A DNA stretch of 64,000 nucleotides from Adlercreutzia wanghongyangiae (GCF_035989245.1 NZ_JAYMFF010000001.1:8831-72830); one strand, 5' to 3'. Positions 44,012 to 52,924 are shown, counted from the stretch's first letter. Numbers and translations are program-made. The notes: generated by a model not told the origin, from the sequence alone.

Positions 44012-45766
44012 CTACCAGTAGAGCTTCTCGTAGATGAGACGGTGGGTCTCGTGGCCGTGCCAATCGCGTAGGGCGATGGTGCCGGCGACGGTCCATCCCT
44101 CGCGGGCGAGCAGGTCGCGCATGGGGCCGTTGGCCTCGTACACGTCGCAGCACAGGTTGTGGCAGCCGGCATCGCGAGCGATGCGCTGGGCGGTTCCCAA
44201 AATGTAGGCACCCACGCCGCACCGACGCGCCGACGGATCCACGTTCACCCAGTGCAGCGCGCCGTAGTTGCCGTCACCCTCGGTGATCCAGGTGAGGCCG
44301 CGGCCTTCCTCGTAGGCTTCGTCGCCTTCCACATCCACATCGAACATGCCGATGATGCGGCTTTCGGCTGAAGGTTCGAGGGCGGGGGTATCCGAGCCCT
44401 GCGCCGGTACGGCTCCGTCAGCCGCAGTTTGCGGCGCCGCCGTCTCGTCCGCTTCGGGCGCATCCGCGGCCGTCGCCCCCGCGTCCACGCCAATCCACGA
44501 GGGATTGCTCACCACCACGTACACGCTGCCGGCATCCACCGCACGCAAAAGGCGGCGCGACGAGGGGAACCGCTTCGTGCCCTCCTTCACGCCTAGCTTC
44601 GCCATGGTATGCCGCCCGTCGGCCAGAAGCGCCTGCAGGCGGGGCATGTCATCGCGCGTAGCCACTCGGGCCGCGTAGTAGCCAAGCTCGCTGGCCCGGC
44701 CCTGGAACACGGGCACGTTGCCACGCGCGCCGTCGTAGTGGCTGGGCGCAGCGCCTTTGCCGCCTTCCGCAGCCTGATCGGCATCTCCTTCCCCGCCCCG
44801 ATCGGTGACGAGGAACACCATCACCACGATCATGGCGCAGCCGAGCACGTCCATCGGTGTGACGGTGGTACCGAGCCAGAGAGCCGAGATGATGGTGGCC
44901 GACACCGGCTCCACGCAGCCGACGAGACCGGCGCGCACGGGACCCGCATCGGCGATGCCCTGCAGGTAGAACAGGTAGGCCGCAAACGTGCCCACCAGCA
45001 CCATGAGCGCCATGACCCCCACCACCGCAGGCGTCACCGTCACACCCATGGTCCACGGCTGCACGCCGACCATGGACACGGTGCCGCCCATGGCCATGGC
45101 CAGGCCCGTCACGATGAAGCTGCCCCATTTCGCCAGGGGCTTGCCCGGCATCAACGTGTAGAAGGCCAGCGCCACGGCCGACACGAGCCCCCAGCCGAGT
45201 CCCGCCGGCGCGATGGCCAGCCGCGACAGATCACCCTGGGTGGCGATAAGCACCGTGCCGCCGATGGCGAGCACGAGCCCCGCGGCCTCACGCGGACGCG
45301 GCAGACGACGGGTGCGCAGGCACACGTAGCCCATGATGAGCACGAGTCCCGTGCGCTCGAGCACGGTGCCCGTGCCGGCGTTGGTGTAGGCGATGGCCGA
45401 GAGATAGCTGACCTGGGTGAGCAGCACGCCCAAAATGGCGAAGCCTGCGATGTAGGCGAGACTGCGCCCGTCACGCAGGGCGGCAAGAAGATTGCGTGGC
45501 TCGCGCACCAGGCAGATCGTCAGGAAGATGAGGGCCGCCACCGTGAGGCGCACCGCGGTGATCCACAGCACCGGCACGCCCAGCTCGGCCGTGAGCATTT
45601 GGGCGCAGTTGCCCGAGAAGCCCCAGCAGATGCCGCCGAGCGCCGCGAACACAATGCCGCGCACCACGTGGTTCTTCCCGGGACTGACAGGCGGCACCTC
45701 GTTCAGCGCCCGATCGTTCGCCCCCTTGACGTCCTTCGCCGCGTTGCTATCCGTGTTCTCGCCCAT
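44012..45766 (-). CDS. EamA-family transporter fused to a GNAT acetyltransferase
   Basis: A 584-residue protein in one uninterrupted frame. Residues 35-325 are ten membrane spans of a DMT/EamA exporter (GIVFAALGGICWGFSGNCAQML, then the repeat half from GLGWGLVSAVALAFYTL). After a hydrophilic linker, residues about 360-584 form a GNAT domain: YYAARVATRDDMPRLQALL, LHWVNVDPSARRCGVGAYILGTAQRIA (acetyl-CoA loop RRCGVGA) and DVYEANGPMRDLLAREGWT. AGGAGAGG precedes the ATG. EamA and GNAT proteins are normally separate; joining them suggests acetylation of a substrate at the point of export, perhaps an amino acid or toxic amine. That role is inferred. Confidence 0.88.
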   Translation of the reverse strand: MGENTDSNAAKDVKGANDRALNEVPPVSPGKNHVVRGIVFAALGGICWGFSGNCAQMLTAELGVPVLWITAVRLTVAALIFLTICLVREPRNLLAALRDGRSLAYIAGFAILGVLLTQVSYLSAIAYTNAGTGTVLERTGLVLIMGYVCLRTRRLPRPREAAGLVLAIGGTVLIATQGDLSRLAIAPAGLGWGLVSAVALAFYTLMPGKPLAKWGSFIVTGLAMAMGGTVSMVGVQPWTMGVTVTPAVVGVMALMVLVGTFAAYLFYLQGIADAGPVRAGLVGCVEPVSATIISALWLGTTVTPMDVLGCAMIVVMVFLVTDRGGEGDADQAAEGGKGAAPSHYDGARGNVPVFQGRASELGYYAARVATRDDMPRLQALLADGRHTMAKLGVKEGTKRFPSSRRLLRAVDAGSVYVVVSNPSWIGVDAGATAADAPEADETAAPQTAADGAVPAQGSDTPALEPSAESRIIGMFDVDVEGDEAYEEGRGLTWITEGDGNYGALHWVNVDPSARRCGVGAYILGTAQRIARDAGCHNLCCDVYEANGPMRDLLAREGWTVAGTIALRDWHGHETHRLIYEKLYW

Positions 45767-45906
45767 AATCCCTCTCCTGCCGCCACGCCTCGTTCGTTAG
45801 GCGTGATTTTGACAGGTTGCACAATTTCCGTAAAGAGGCGGCGAAACACCGAAGACGGGCGATACGGCGGAAAGACCGCCGAGCAGCCCGAGGCGAGTTG
45901 GGGGTC

Positions 45907-46254
45907 TTAAGCCCAAGGGTCTTCCTGGAAAAGGGGCTCGCACGGAGCAGGGCGATCGGAATAGGGGTCGTAGCCGTCGTCGTCCTCGTTCGCCGCGCGC
46001 AGGAAGGGATCGGGCGCGGCACCGGCGGTCGCCGCGATGTCGGCTGCGCCCTCGGCACCGATGCCGCCAGCCACGCCCCTGGGCGCACCGCCGGCCACGC
46101 CCCTGGGCGCACCGCCGGCCACGCCCCTGGGCGCACCGCCGGCCACGACCCCTGCACCAGCGGCGCAGGCCTTCGCCTTCGCGGCCGCCACCTGGCTCGG
46201 CAGCGGCTTCACCACAATGCGCGCATGTGGGTCGCGCGTCGGATCGATGGCCAC
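45907..46254 (-). CDS. short repeat-containing protein downstream of metA
   Basis: A 115-residue protein. Start GTG at 46254 has AAAAGGAGGGGTC before it, which is convincing. The N-terminal 30 residues (AIDPTRDPHARIVVKPLPSQ) are followed by three exact copies of GVAGGAPR encoded by 24-bp repeats, then an acidic tail with DEDDDGYDPYSDRP-like sequence. No family is recognised and no signal peptide is present. It lies 34 bases after metA. Confidence 0.65.
   Translation of the reverse strand: MAIDPTRDPHARIVVKPLPSQVAAAKAKACAAGAGVVAGGAPRGVAGGAPRGVAGGAPRGVAGGIGAEGAADIAATAGAAPDPFLRAANEDDDGYDPYSDRPAPCEPLFQEDPWA
46070..46141. repeat. three perfect tandem 24-bp repeats
   Basis: Three identical 24-bp units (46070-46093, 46094-46117, 46118-46141) and a partial fourth, all in frame within the short protein gene. 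Copy number probably varies between strains by slippage. Confidence 0.9.
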
Positions 46255-46288
46255 GACCCCTCCTTTTCCTCGCTCGAGCTTTCGACTC

Positions 46289-47221
46289 CTACTCCCCCAC
46301 ACGCTCGCCGGCGCGGCTGATGTCGTAGGGAGTCGTCTGGTACACATAGTAGTTCAGCCAGTTGGTGTACAGCAACTGCGCATGCGAGAACCACGTGGAA
46401 ACCGGCTCGCACGTCGGATCGTCGTCCGGGTAATAGTGGGCCGGCAACGCCATGGCCATGCCGCGCGCCACGTCGCGCTCGTACTCGGCCGCAAGCGTCT
46501 CGCGGTCGTACTCGGGGTGACCGAACACGAAGAAGTTCTGCGAGTCGGTGGACTTCGCCACGTACACGCCGGCCTCGTCGGACACGGCGATCAGCTCCAG
46601 GTCGGGATGGGCCTCGATGTCGGCGGCCCGCACCTCGGTGAAGCGCGAGTGCGGCGCCCAGAACTCGTCGTCGAACCCGCGCACGAGCGGCGAGGTGCGC
46701 TTGGCCAGCGTGTGCGGAAACACGCCGAACATCTTCTCGGACAGCGCGTGCTTCGGCACCCCGTAATGGTAGTAGATACCGGCCTGGGCGCCCCAGCAGA
46801 TGTGGAACGTGGAATGCACGTGGGTCTTCGACCATTCCATAATCTCGCAGAGCTCGGGCCAGTAGTCCACCTCCTCGAAGTCGAGCTTCTCCACCGGCGC
46901 CCCGGTGATGATAAGGCCGTCGAAGTGCCGGTCACGCACGTCGTCGAAGGTGGTGTAGAAGGCCTCCAGGTGCTCGGCGGCCGTGTTCTTCGCATCGTGG
47001 CTCACCGTCTGCAGAAGCTCCACCTCCACCTGGATGGGCGTGTTGGAAAGCTTGCGCAGAATCTGCGTCTCAGTGGTGATCTTGGTGGGCATGAGGTTCA
47101 GCAGCAGCACCCGCAGCGGACGAATGTCCTGGTGCATGGCGCGATGCTCCGTCATGACGAAGATGTTCTCGCTCTCAAGCGCCGCGGTGGCGGGCAGGGC
47201 ATCGGGAATGCGAATGGGCAT
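46289..47221 (-). CDS. metA: homoserine O-acetyltransferase (MetA type)
   Basis: A 310-residue MetA-family acyltransferase. Catalytic Cys142 is in FHICWGAQAG, the conserved His in VFGHPEYD. Residue 111 is Glu (GAPVEKLDFEEVDYW). In MetA proteins studied biochemically, Glu111 goes with acetyl-CoA and Gly111 with succinyl-CoA, so this should make O-acetylhomoserine despite the name homoserine succinyltransferase. That fits the preceding gene, an O-acetylhomoserine sulfhydrylase. AAAGGAACAATCC precedes the ATG; 27 bases separate it from metY. Confidence 0.95.
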   Translation of the reverse strand: MPIRIPDALPATAALESENIFVMTEHRAMHQDIRPLRVLLLNLMPTKITTETQILRKLSNTPIQVEVELLQTVSHDAKNTAAEHLEAFYTTFDDVRDRHFDGLIITGAPVEKLDFEEVDYWPELCEIMEWSKTHVHSTFHICWGAQAGIYYHYGVPKHALSEKMFGVFPHTLAKRTSPLVRGFDDEFWAPHSRFTEVRAADIEAHPDLELIAVSDEAGVYVAKSTDSQNFFVFGHPEYDRETLAAEYERDVARGMAMALPAHYYPDDDPTCEPVSTWFSHAQLLYTNWLNYYVYQTTPYDISRAGERVGE

Positions 47222-47248
47222 GGATTGTTCCTTTCAGCGACGCCGCAG

Positions 47249-48532
47249 CTACTCGACGGCGGCCAGGGCCTGGTCGATGTCGGCGATGAGGTCGGCGGCG
47301 TCCTCGATGCCGCAAGACAAGCGGATGAGGTCGGGCGTGATACCTGCGGCCTCAAGCTCGGCATCGTTCATCTGGCGGTGCGTCGCGTTGGCCGGATGCA
47401 GCACGCAGGTGCGCGCGTCGGCCACATGGGTGGCAATCTGGGCCAGGCGCAGGTTCGCCATGAACGTCTCGGCCGCAGCTCGGCCGCCGGCCACGCCGAA
47501 GCTCACCACGCCGCACGACCCCTCGGGCAGGTACTTCGCCGCCAACGCCTCTTCCGCATCACCCGCGAGCGAGGGATGGCGCACCCAGGCCACCTTCGGG
47601 TGGGCCGCCAAATGTTCGGCCACAGCACGCCCGTTGGCCGCATGGCGCGCCATGCGCAGATGCAGGCTCTCCAGGCCCAGGTTGATGAGGAAGGCGTTCT
47701 GCGGCGACTGGGCGCATCCCAAATCGCGCATGAGCTGGGCCGTCGCCTTGGTGATGTAGGCGCCTTCCAAGCCGAAGCGCTCGGTGTACACCACGCCATG
47801 GTAGCTCTCGTCGGGCTCGGTGAGGCCCGGGAACTTGTCGGCGCGGGCCGTCCAGTCGAAGCGGCCGGAATCCACGATGACGCCGCCCACGGAAGCACCG
47901 TGGCCGTCCATGTACTTGGTGGTGGAGTGGGTCACGATATCGGCGCCCCACTCGATGGGCCGGCACAGCACCGGCGTGGGGAAGGTGTTATCCACGATGA
48001 GCGGCACGCCGTGGGCATGGGCCGCCGCGGCGAAGCGCTCGATATCGAGCACCGCAAGGGCCGGGTTCGCGATGGTCTCGCCGAAGACGCACTTCGTGTT
48101 CGGGCGGAAGGCCGCCGCCAGTTCCTCGTCGGTGCAGTGCGGGTCCACGAAGGTGCATTCCAGCCCCATGCGGCGCATGGTGTGGGCGAGCAGGTTGTAG
48201 GTGCCGCCGTAGATGGCCGACGACGCCACCACATGATCGCCCGCGCCGGCGATGTTGAACACCGCGAAGAAGTTCGCCGCCTGGCCCGACGAGGTGAGCA
48301 TGGCCGCCGTGCCGCCCTCCAGCTCAGCGATCTTCGCGGCCACCGCGTCGCAGGTGGGGTTCGCCAGGCGCGTGTAGAAGTAGCCAGCCTCCTCCAGATC
48401 GAACAGGCGGCCCATGTGCTCGCTCGTGTCATACTTCCATGTGGTGTTCTGATAGATGGGCACCTGGCGGGGCTCGCCGTCGCCGGGACGCCAGCCGCCT
48501 TGCACGCAGGTGGTTCCAATGCGCTCGGTCAT
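47249..48532 (-). CDS. metY: O-acetylhomoserine sulfhydrylase
   Basis: A 427-residue PLP enzyme of the Cys/Met metabolism family. It joins O-acetylhomoserine and sulfide to give homocysteine. YTRLANPTCDAVAAKIAELEGG, SSGQAANFFAVFNIAGAGDH and SAIYGGTYNLL are family blocks; the PLP lysine is K206 in THSTTKYMDGHG. ATG at 48532 after AAAGGAG; an in-frame start eight codons earlier is less likely. First gene of the metY-metA operon, with a TATAAT promoter about 45 bases upstream. Confidence 0.95.
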   Translation of the reverse strand: MTERIGTTCVQGGWRPGDGEPRQVPIYQNTTWKYDTSEHMGRLFDLEEAGYFYTRLANPTCDAVAAKIAELEGGTAAMLTSSGQAANFFAVFNIAGAGDHVVASSAIYGGTYNLLAHTMRRMGLECTFVDPHCTDEELAAAFRPNTKCVFGETIANPALAVLDIERFAAAAHAHGVPLIVDNTFPTPVLCRPIEWGADIVTHSTTKYMDGHGASVGGVIVDSGRFDWTARADKFPGLTEPDESYHGVVYTERFGLEGAYITKATAQLMRDLGCAQSPQNAFLINLGLESLHLRMARHAANGRAVAEHLAAHPKVAWVRHPSLAGDAEEALAAKYLPEGSCGVVSFGVAGGRAAAETFMANLRLAQIATHVADARTCVLHPANATHRQMNDAELEAAGITPDLIRLSCGIEDAADLIADIDQALAAVE

Positions 48533-48576
48533 GAGGGGCTCCTTTGCTGTTCTCAACCTCGTTTCATGGTCTGCCC

Positions 48577-48603
48577 ATTATAGGAACCCGCGCGCCCTGC
48601 CAA
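48577..48603 (-). promoter_or_regulatory. promoter of metY
   Basis: On the minus strand TTGGCA (48603-48598), 15-bp spacer and TATAAT (48582-48577). The leader would be only about 38 nt, too short for a SAM riboswitch. Confidence 0.55.
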
Positions 48604-48740
48604 GCCCTCGCATCGGCCACGCGCCATAGGAACTTCCGCCCCACCGCCATCGCCGCGCGCGAAACCCCAGGCAGGTTCAGCAATCCAGCGCTCGTGTGCT
48701 GCGCGTTGCGCGCACCGTGCACGTTTCGACCCTCTTTTAT

Positions 48741-48891
48741 GCCGGAAATTTGCGTTTATGATGCAGCCAGGAGGTTGCAAGAGCGGCAATTGGACACTTA
48801 TCGGCATCACAACCGCAAATTTGGGTCGTTTTTCTCTTTCAAAGCCGCCCAAAAGAGCCCGGGATGCATCACAAGCGCCATTTTGCGTCAC
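48741..48891. repeat. triple-motif element upstream of metY
   Basis: A motif around GCATCACAANCGCAAATTT occurs three times: inverted at 48741-48768, and direct at 48799-48828 and 48860-48891. The arrangement (two direct, one inverted) is the same as at 11271 and 20077, with unrelated sequence. No gene is convincing in this 427-bp gap. Further TTGCGTCACTTCGCC repeats follow to 48930. Confidence 0.65.
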
Positions 48892-48959
48892 TTCGCCACC
48901 GCCGCCAAGCACTCTTGCGTCACTTCGCCGCCGCTATCAAACGCGGAAGCCCCGCAGCC

Positions 48960-50501
48960 CTACTTCCCGCGCACCGCGTCGGCAGGATGAATTGTCATAC
49001 TTTGGAAGCGGTCGGCCATGTACGTGTCGCCGAACTCGTGGTCGTAGAACTGCTGAATGGGCGTGTCCACTTTATCGCCCGACAGGCGCATGTACCAGCA
49101 ATCGAGCGATTGCAGCGTCATCACTGCGTCCACCAGCATGAAGCAGGCCGCCACAGTGGTCAGCACATAACGCCAGTTCCACGGAATGAAGTTCACAAGC
49201 CGCAGCATGAAGGGCAGAAGCAGCTTGATCCACACCACGCCGAGCAAGCCCCAGCAAGCCATGAAGGGCAGGCAGGTGCGGCCGCCGAACAGCGAGCCGG
49301 GCATGTTGGAGTAATCCCAGGCCACCGCGCCGAACGCGTACTGCATGAACAGACTCGTAAGCGCTTCGAAGCCACCGCCGATAACCGCCGCCACCAAAAA
49401 GATGATAAGCCAGTTGCTCTTGTGGAAGCGGTTCAGGAACAGCGTCATCAGCACCGCGCCGCAGCCGTAGATGGGCGAGAACGGCCCGAACAGCAGCCCC
49501 GCACGGTCTTGCCACTGGCCCGGCACCACGAACAGGAAGTGGACGATCTCCTCCATGAACAGGCCGAGAATGCTGGCCACCACGAAGATCCAGAACAAGT
49601 TGAAGAAGTTCAGCGCGATGTAGCCCTTGCCCGACGGGTCGCGGCCCAGCGTGCCGGCCTCGCCTTCCTGGTGCTCCTCGGCCTCGCGGGCCTTGCGGCG
49701 GGCGCGGCGCTCTTCCAGCAGCGTGGGGTCCAGATAGCTTTGCAGCGCAATAGTGACCACCAGCGCCACCAGGTAGAACACCAAGTCGATGCTGATGCCT
49801 GACAGCATAATGGAGCACAGGCCGCCGGCAATGATGAGCACGTACAGCACGTAGGACAGAAGCGCCGCCCAGCGCCGCTGGTTGCGGATAAGCCGCACCC
49901 CAAACACGATGAGGGCCACGGCCAGCGCCACCAGCACCGCCAGATGCACGAACGTGACCACGATGGTGGACGTGCCCTCGCCGCCCATGGCGCCCGATCC
50001 GACCAATTGCGCCGTGCGGTAGATGACCTTCGCAATGCCCGGCAGCGAGGCACCTGCCCCCACGATAAGCAGCACGCCGAACACGCGCAGCACCACCGGC
50101 AGCCGCTTCTTGTCGGCGGAACTGGTGAACTCGGCGGCGATGGTGGCCGTCGTCTCATCGAAGGCGGCCTTCTTCTCGGCCACAGCCTGCTTCGCATCGG
50201 CGACGATCTCGCTCGGATGCTCCACGGCGTGCACCGCTTCCCGCGCCTCGTCGGCCGCATGGGCAAGTTTGGCCTCGGCCGCGGCGGCCAGCTGTTCGGG
50301 ATGGCGCACCTCTTCTATGACCTCGTGCAGCTTCTCCTTGTCACGAGCCACATCGGCAGTCAACTGCTCCTTGTCGTTGTGCAGCTGATCGTGCCACTCC
50401 TGGCGCGTCTCGGCAACATCGGCCCGCACGTATTCGCCGGCCTTTTCCAACTCGGAGGCCACTTCGCGCTCGATATCCTGCGCGCGCTTGCCATCGCCCA
50501 T
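48960..50501 (-). CDS. CmpB/YvaA-like putative permease with N-terminal coiled coil
   Basis: A 513-residue membrane protein. Residues 1-125 are charged helix (EVASELEKAGEYVRADVAETRQEW and similar), probably coiled coil. Three to four spans follow (about 135-265), then a basic cytoplasmic stretch (LLEERRARRKAREAEEH) and five further spans. The C-terminal part, with FGPFSPIYGCGAVLMTLFL and NMPGSLFGGRTCLPFMACWGLLG, matches the family annotated as putative ABC transporter permease (PF06541 type). The ATG at 50501 follows AAGGGAGACGGCC. No ATPase gene is adjacent, so the transporter label is weak; function unknown. Confidence 0.8.
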   Translation of the reverse strand: MGDGKRAQDIEREVASELEKAGEYVRADVAETRQEWHDQLHNDKEQLTADVARDKEKLHEVIEEVRHPEQLAAAAEAKLAHAADEAREAVHAVEHPSEIVADAKQAVAEKKAAFDETTATIAAEFTSSADKKRLPVVLRVFGVLLIVGAGASLPGIAKVIYRTAQLVGSGAMGGEGTSTIVVTFVHLAVLVALAVALIVFGVRLIRNQRRWAALLSYVLYVLIIAGGLCSIMLSGISIDLVFYLVALVVTIALQSYLDPTLLEERRARRKAREAEEHQEGEAGTLGRDPSGKGYIALNFFNLFWIFVVASILGLFMEEIVHFLFVVPGQWQDRAGLLFGPFSPIYGCGAVLMTLFLNRFHKSNWLIIFLVAAVIGGGFEALTSLFMQYAFGAVAWDYSNMPGSLFGGRTCLPFMACWGLLGVVWIKLLLPFMLRLVNFIPWNWRYVLTTVAACFMLVDAVMTLQSLDCWYMRLSGDKVDTPIQQFYDHEFGDTYMADRFQSMTIHPADAVRGK

Positions 50502-50653
50502 GGCCGTCTCCCTTCTCATCCGATGCCGATTCCAGCATCAGTATAGAAAGAAGCCCACGCAACCATGACCGCTGCGCCCAACATACGCCAACCCGATAAT
50601 CCCCCGTTATGCATCGGTTGACAGCGCCGCCAGCGGGCACCGCCCGGCACACG

Positions 50654-50740
50654 CTATTGCCAGCAGAAAGCCATCAGGGCAATGGACAGAATCACTACGA
50701 CCATGCCCGCGACAGCCATGATGTCGCTCAACCGGTTCAC
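50654..50740 (-). CDS. 28-residue membrane peptide
   Basis: A tiny frame that starts with GTG, 5 bases after GAGGAGG, and reads MNRLSDIMAVAGMVVVIL followed by SIALMAFCWQ. It has one membrane span of about 19 residues. The excellent ribosome binding site and the clean hydrophobic composition support translation. It lies upstream of the permease-like gene, 152 bases away, in the same direction. Function unknown. Confidence 0.55.
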   Translation of the reverse strand: MNRLSDIMAVAGMVVVILSIALMAFCWQ

Positions 50741-50922
50741 GAAAGCCTCCTCGCTCCGAACACGTCCTCGTAAACTAAGACGCTCCAGCGAAACCTTTTG
50801 TGACGTACAACCGCTGAACCCCACAAGAGCCCCACAGTCGGCAATCCCACGTAACGACAAGCTCTCGCTGTCATTTGACTGAAAAGGAAAAGAAGGGAAA
50901 AATAGGAAAGAAAGGAAACGGC

Positions 50923-52065
50923 ATGGGCACGCGCGACACCATCTTCGCCCCCTCCTTCGGAAATCGCCCCTCGATGCTCGTCGGCCGAGACGGGCTCATC
51001 GACCGAATCGTCGAAGGTCTTAGCTCAGCGCCGGGCAGCCGCGACCGCGCCGTTCTCCTGCTCGGCCAGCGAGGAAGCGGAAAGACCGTTCTTCTCTGGG
51101 AATTGGCCGATCGCATGCGGAAGGCGGGGTTCGTCGTCGCCAACCCCACCATCGTCTCCGAAGACCTGCTACCTCGCATCGTAGAAAAGCTCGCCGATGA
51201 CGCCGACTTCTCTCCCAAGCGACGCGCAAGCGGAGGAAGCGTGGGTGCCCTCGGCTTTTCCGCCGGCCTTCAATTCCAGCAGGCACCCGAAAGCGGCAAA
51301 AGCCGGCAGCAACAACTCACCGAACTATGCCGCGAGCTGACTGACAAGGGCAAGGGTGTGCTCTTCCTTATCGACGAGCTACAAGCCAACTCTCTGGAGC
51401 TCAAGCAGCTCGTCATTACCTATCAAGAACTCGTCGGCGAAGGCCTGAACGTCGCCCTGGTCATGGCGGGATTACCAGGCGCCGTGTCGGCTACGCTCAA
51501 CGACAAGGTCCTCACGTTCCTGAACCGCGCCCCCAAGATAGCCCTCAGCCCCCTCGAATTCGGTGACGTGGATGCTTTTTACCGGCAATCGTTCGATCAA
51601 CTTGGCCTCAATATTGCATCCGATCTGCGCCGCCATGCGGCCGGCTTCACGGCCGGTTCGCCCTATATGCTTCAGCTGGTAGGCCACAACGTCGTGCGCT
51701 ACGCCCTACCTGACGGCGAGGTGGACGAATCCTGCCTTGCTGACGCCCTCGCCACCTCTCAGATCGATTTCGAGAACGACATTTGTCGCACTACCTTGGC
51801 CGCGCTCTCCGAAAAGGACATCGAGTTCCTGAGCGCCCTCGCGCAAGATGGGGAAGAGGCGTCCATGGCCGATATCGCCGAGCGTATGCTGGTAACGCCC
51901 GACTACGCTCAAAAATATCGGAAGCGCCTCATCGATAGCGGCATCATCGAGGCAGCCGGCCGCGGACGCGTGCGCATGGCGGTGCCCTATCTGGCTAACC
52001 ATTTGCGCAAGGAGCTTGACTGCTCGCCCTGCGCCCAGGTCAGCCCTACCCTCCGTAGGGAATGA
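50923..52065 (+). CDS. AAA/STAND-type ATPase with C-terminal winged helix
   Basis: A 380-residue protein. RPSMLVGRDGLIDRIVEGL leads to Walker A LLLGQRGSGKTVLL (about residues 45-58), Walker B is GVLFLIDELQ, and sensor 1 is LVMAGLP. This is the AAA_16/Orc-Cdc6-like arrangement also seen in archaeal-type ATPases. Residues 310-365 (ALSEKDIEFLSALAQDGEEASMADIAERM...) form a winged helix. ATG at 50923 after GAAAGGAAACGGC. Such proteins occur in mobile or defence loci, but here no partner is evident. The gene overlaps the convergent spermidine synthase-like gene by 20 bases. Confidence 0.85.
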   Translation: MGTRDTIFAPSFGNRPSMLVGRDGLIDRIVEGLSSAPGSRDRAVLLLGQRGSGKTVLLWELADRMRKAGFVVANPTIVSEDLLPRIVEKLADDADFSPKRRASGGSVGALGFSAGLQFQQAPESGKSRQQQLTELCRELTDKGKGVLFLIDELQANSLELKQLVITYQELVGEGLNVALVMAGLPGAVSATLNDKVLTFLNRAPKIALSPLEFGDVDAFYRQSFDQLGLNIASDLRRHAAGFTAGSPYMLQLVGHNVVRYALPDGEVDESCLADALATSQIDFENDICRTTLAALSEKDIEFLSALAQDGEEASMADIAERMLVTPDYAQKYRKRLIDSGIIEAAGRGRVRMAVPYLANHLRKELDCSPCAQVSPTLRRE

Positions 52066-52924
52066 CGTTGGTGAAGGGGTAGGCGCCATCGGTGGCGATG
52101 ACGAGGTAGTTGTCGGCGCCGCCGAATTCCTCATCGGAGGCGTCGATGACGTACACGTTGGCAAAGTGCTCGCGCAAGCGTTCCACCTGGGCGAATAGCT
52201 GGTACATGGCGTTGCCGGTGAACTCCACCACACAGTTGGCCATCAGCAGGCCGTCTGGTACAAGGCACGCACGCGCCGCGGTGATGCCTTCGTCGCTCGC
52301 GAAGAAGGGGGCCGCATCACGGCCCACGAACGCATCGTTGATGATGGCATCGTAGCGATCGGGGGCGCCAGGCTCATCGGAATTTGCAACTTCCGCGGGC
52401 GTGTCGGGAGCCCCAGCGTTGCCCGCGAGCGTCGTCGCTGTGGGAGCCCCTTCGACCGCCCCAAGCAGAAACACCTCGCCATCTTCCACGAAAATACGCA
52501 GGTCGCCAGCACGCCCTTCGGCTGCCAGCTGAGCCTCCAGCCGATCAAGGAAGAAGTGCTCACGTGCCAGCTCCACCATAGCTGGGTCAATTTCCACGAC
52601 ATCGAGCTTGATGCCCGGGTGGTTCACGAGCAGCTGCTTGGGATAGGCGAACCCCGCGCCGCCAATCATGAGCACGCGCCCGACAGTCAGCGAGTTGGCC
52701 TCAAACATATGGTCAAAGGCCCGCAAGTACGCAAAGGGGCAACGCGCCCAGCGCTCGTCGGTATAGGTGGCCGACTGCAGCACGCCGCCCACGTTCAGCA
52801 CGCGCACGAGCGAGCCGTCTGCCGCCGGCATCGCATACACCGCCGCCTCGCCGAACCGCGCGGAAAAGGTCTGCCGGCCCCCGCGACCGCACAGCTTATT
52901 AAGCCAATCGAGCAGCGCCCTCAC
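52046..52924 (-). CDS. spermidine synthase-like protein
   Basis: A 292-residue Rossmann-fold protein. VLMIGGAGFAYPKQLLVNHPG is motif I (GGxxF), and LDVVEIDPAMVELAREHFFL carries the acidic residue that binds the ribose of decarboxylated SAM or SAM. YDAIINDAFVGRDAAPFF is the region of the catalytic Asp. It belongs to the fused-MFS/spermidine-synthase branch rather than classical SpeE; no decarboxylase gene is nearby, so polyamine synthesis is not established. The GTG at 52924 is chosen after AAAGGCGAAGGG; further upstream the frame is antisense-like overlap with the next gene. Confidence 0.82.
   Translation of the reverse strand: MRALLDWLNKLCGRGGRQTFSARFGEAAVYAMPAADGSLVRVLNVGGVLQSATYTDERWARCPFAYLRAFDHMFEANSLTVGRVLMIGGAGFAYPKQLLVNHPGIKLDVVEIDPAMVELAREHFFLDRLEAQLAAEGRAGDLRIFVEDGEVFLLGAVEGAPTATTLAGNAGAPDTPAEVANSDEPGAPDRYDAIINDAFVGRDAAPFFASDEGITAARACLVPDGLLMANCVVEFTGNAMYQLFAQVERLREHFANVYVIDASDEEFGGADNYLVIATDGAYPFTNVIPYGG

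Noticed and set aside
46037..48583. Rightward 848-codon frame opposite metA-metY
   Set aside because: Antisense shadow of three leftward genes, including the repeat region; no motifs.
48533..48740. SAM riboswitch upstream of metY
   Set aside because: The TATAAT promoter leaves a leader of only about 38 nt, and no SAM-I core sequence was recognised further up.
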